DNA from: a virus
Reading direction: 5' to 3' (one strand)
IMG/VR virus record: IMGVR_UViG_3300021959_000107
Span: 1-41,414 of that record
DNA: 41,414 nt
A model generated the notes under the pieces. It did not search any database and had not been told where the DNA came from. It was given only the letters and a program-made list of their open reading frames with translations. Both the position numbers and the translations under genes were made by a program. Shown here one piece after another: positions 40,314 through 41,414 of the stretch. Position 1 is the stretch's first letter. Every line of letters begins with the position of its first letter.

Positions 40314-41169
40314 ACCACTAGCTCCTAAATCACAAGGAAGACTTTCCCAAGAGTCTATACAGCCCTATAAAAACCCAGATACTGGAGTAGAAATACAGGG
40401 CAAAGCTGGTGTACCTGATCTTCAAAACCGTGCAAATCAAATAAGAAGAGATAATGATAATGTAAAGAACTTATCTATAGGTATAAAAGACATTGATGAA
40501 GCTATTTACTATTACTTTAACGATGTATTAAAACCTTCTGTAACTCAAAACGGGAAAAAAGTAAACGTACCACTTGTATATGGTTCTCCTGAACGTTGGG
40601 CAGCCATGCAGAAAGACGGTTATTACCGTGATAAAAACGGTAAGATGCAAGCACCACTTATTGTATTTAGAAGAGACAGTATAGAAAAGAATAGAACCCT
40701 AGGAAATAAACTAGACGGTAATAATCCACAAAACTTTGGTATATTTGAAAAGAAGTTTTCTAAGAAAAACGTATACGATAGATTTGGCGTGTTGAATAAT
40801 AGACAGCCAGCAAAAGAATACTATGCTGTAGCCATACCAGATTATGTAAATATAGTATATAGCTGTATAATTTTTACAGATTATATAGAACAAAACAATA
40901 AAATTGTAGAAGGCATAAACTTTGCTTCTGATTCATATTGGGGCGATCCTTCTAAATTTAGATTTAGAGCTATGATTGATACTTATACTACGTCAACAGA
41001 AATAGTACAGGGTAATGATAGGATAGTTAAAACAGAGTTTAACATTAATTTATTAGGACATATTATTACTGATGCTATTAATGCACAGTCGTTTAATAAT
41101 AAGAAGCTATACAGTAAATCTGCTGTGAAAGTAACTTCAGAGACAACTAGTAATTTAAATAATATTTAA
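40303..41169 (+). CDS. gp15: gp15-like tail sheath terminator/stabiliser
   Basis: Protein of 288 residues, similar in size to T4 gp15 (272), which caps the tail and binds the neck. VPLVYGSPERWAAMQKDGYY resembles the VPITYAS start of the T4 family core, and IPDYVNIVYSCIIFTDYIEQ with NNKIVEGINFASDSYWGDPS corresponds to the gp15 YELSIFTRYED region and following helix. It occupies the expected place after gp13 and gp14. N-terminal 60 residues are polar and flexible. The assignment is by pattern and synteny. Confidence 0.68.
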   Translation: MADKPLAPKSQGRLSQESIQPYKNPDTGVEIQGKAGVPDLQNRANQIRRDNDNVKNLSIGIKDIDEAIYYYFNDVLKPSVTQNGKKVNVPLVYGSPERWAAMQKDGYYRDKNGKMQAPLIVFRRDSIEKNRTLGNKLDGNNPQNFGIFEKKFSKKNVYDRFGVLNNRQPAKEYYAVAIPDYVNIVYSCIIFTDYIEQNNKIVEGINFASDSYWGDPSKFRFRAMIDTYTTSTEIVQGNDRIVKTEFNINLLGHIITDAINAQSFNNKKLYSKSAVKVTSETTSNLNNI

Positions 41170-41171
41170 AG

Positions 41172-41414
41172 ATGCCGTTAAAAGATACGTTATTATCCGG
41201 TTCCCTGATATTTAGACAGTCAGGAGTTGAACTAGCTAGGTTAGATGCTTCATCTAATACTATGCAGGTATCTGGAGCATTACATATTACTGGAGCGAAC
41301 CTTTTGCTCAATGGTAGCGACATAGGTAATAGAATAACTATACTTGAAAATAGCAATACCGGTTCTTTAATCTTTGGTGATTTACTAATTTGGACAGGTT
41401 CTGTAGAAGACCGT
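41172..41414 (+). CDS. Structural (fibre-like) protein, 3' truncated by window end
   Basis: An open frame of 81 codons from ATG to the window edge, starting MPLKDTLLSGSLIFRQSGVE and continuing with SGALHITGANLLLNGSDIGN and LLIWTGSVEDR. The repeated short strand-turn pattern and Gly/Ser/Asn content suggest a fibre or appendage protein of the kind made of beta repeats. The start is 2 bases after the gp15-like stop. Complete length and role cannot be seen here. Confidence 0.7.
   Translation, partial: MPLKDTLLSGSLIFRQSGVELARLDASSNTMQVSGALHITGANLLLNGSDIGNRITILENSNTGSLIFGDLLIWTGSVEDR

Noticed and set aside
1-41414. CRISPR arrays, insertion sequences, integrase or attachment sites
   Set aside because: I saw no regular spaced repeats, transposase-like or integrase-like proteins, so the window looks like a lytic T4-type core rather than a mobile island.

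Overview
This window is a 41.4 kb stretch of a T4-like myovirus genome. It is AT-rich, every supported gene is on the + strand, and neighbouring genes mostly overlap by a few bases or are separated by fewer than 60. The anchor genes recognised from protein sequence are T4-type gp5 (hub/spike), gp25, gp6, gp17 (large terminase), gp20 (portal), gp21 (prohead protease), gp22 (scaffold), gp23 (major capsid protein), gp13 and probably gp14 and gp15. Almost no start codon has a Shine-Dalgarno sequence, starts sit in A/T-rich context, and there is a phage lipoprotein of a kind I associate with flavobacteria. I therefore infer a marine Bacteroidota (probably flavobacterial) host, but the host is not proven by the sequence.

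Layout. 1-13.1 kb is the baseplate and fibre module: a 5'-truncated gp5-like spike, gp25, gp6, a large candidate gp7-like wedge protein, several beta-rich structural proteins including a tandem paralogous pair, and a fibre protein ending in an S74-type intramolecular chaperone. 13.1-17.9 kb is an accessory and replication block: a SegE-like GIY-YIG endonuclease, a possible sulfotransferase-like protein, a cupin-like small protein, several small proteins, a gp61-like primase and a PD-(D/E)XK nuclease. 17.9-23.1 kb holds the lipoprotein, whose 3' third is overprinted by a P-loop kinase gene, then a nucleotidyltransferase-metallopeptidase fusion, a HAD phosphatase, a zinc-ribbon protein, a coiled-coil membrane protein and a ParB-like protein. 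23.1-28.0 kb holds a 1122-residue mosaic protein, an acidic Gly-rich protein and a second PD-(D/E)XK protein. 28.0-38.1 kb is the packaging and head module, gp17 to gp23. 38.1-41.4 kb is the neck (gp13, gp14-like, gp15-like) and the start of another structural gene cut by the window end. No gene-free stretch exceeds 300 bases; the longest, about 170 bases before gp22, holds a terminator, a promoter-like motif and two hairpins.

How it fits together. The most striking pattern is a short N-terminal peptide of the type MK-x-x-x-L-I-x-E shared by about a dozen otherwise unrelated proteins, including enzymes. It resembles the T4 capsid-targeting sequence and ends in the L/I-x-E consensus cut by the gp21 protease, which is encoded here. 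My leading hypothesis is that this phage packs many proteins, possibly including a kinase, a nucleotidyltransferase-metallopeptidase, a phosphatase and a ParB-like protein, into its prohead and trims them with gp21, making an injected cargo set. A recurrent intergenic CTATTTATATA-like motif may mark late promoters.
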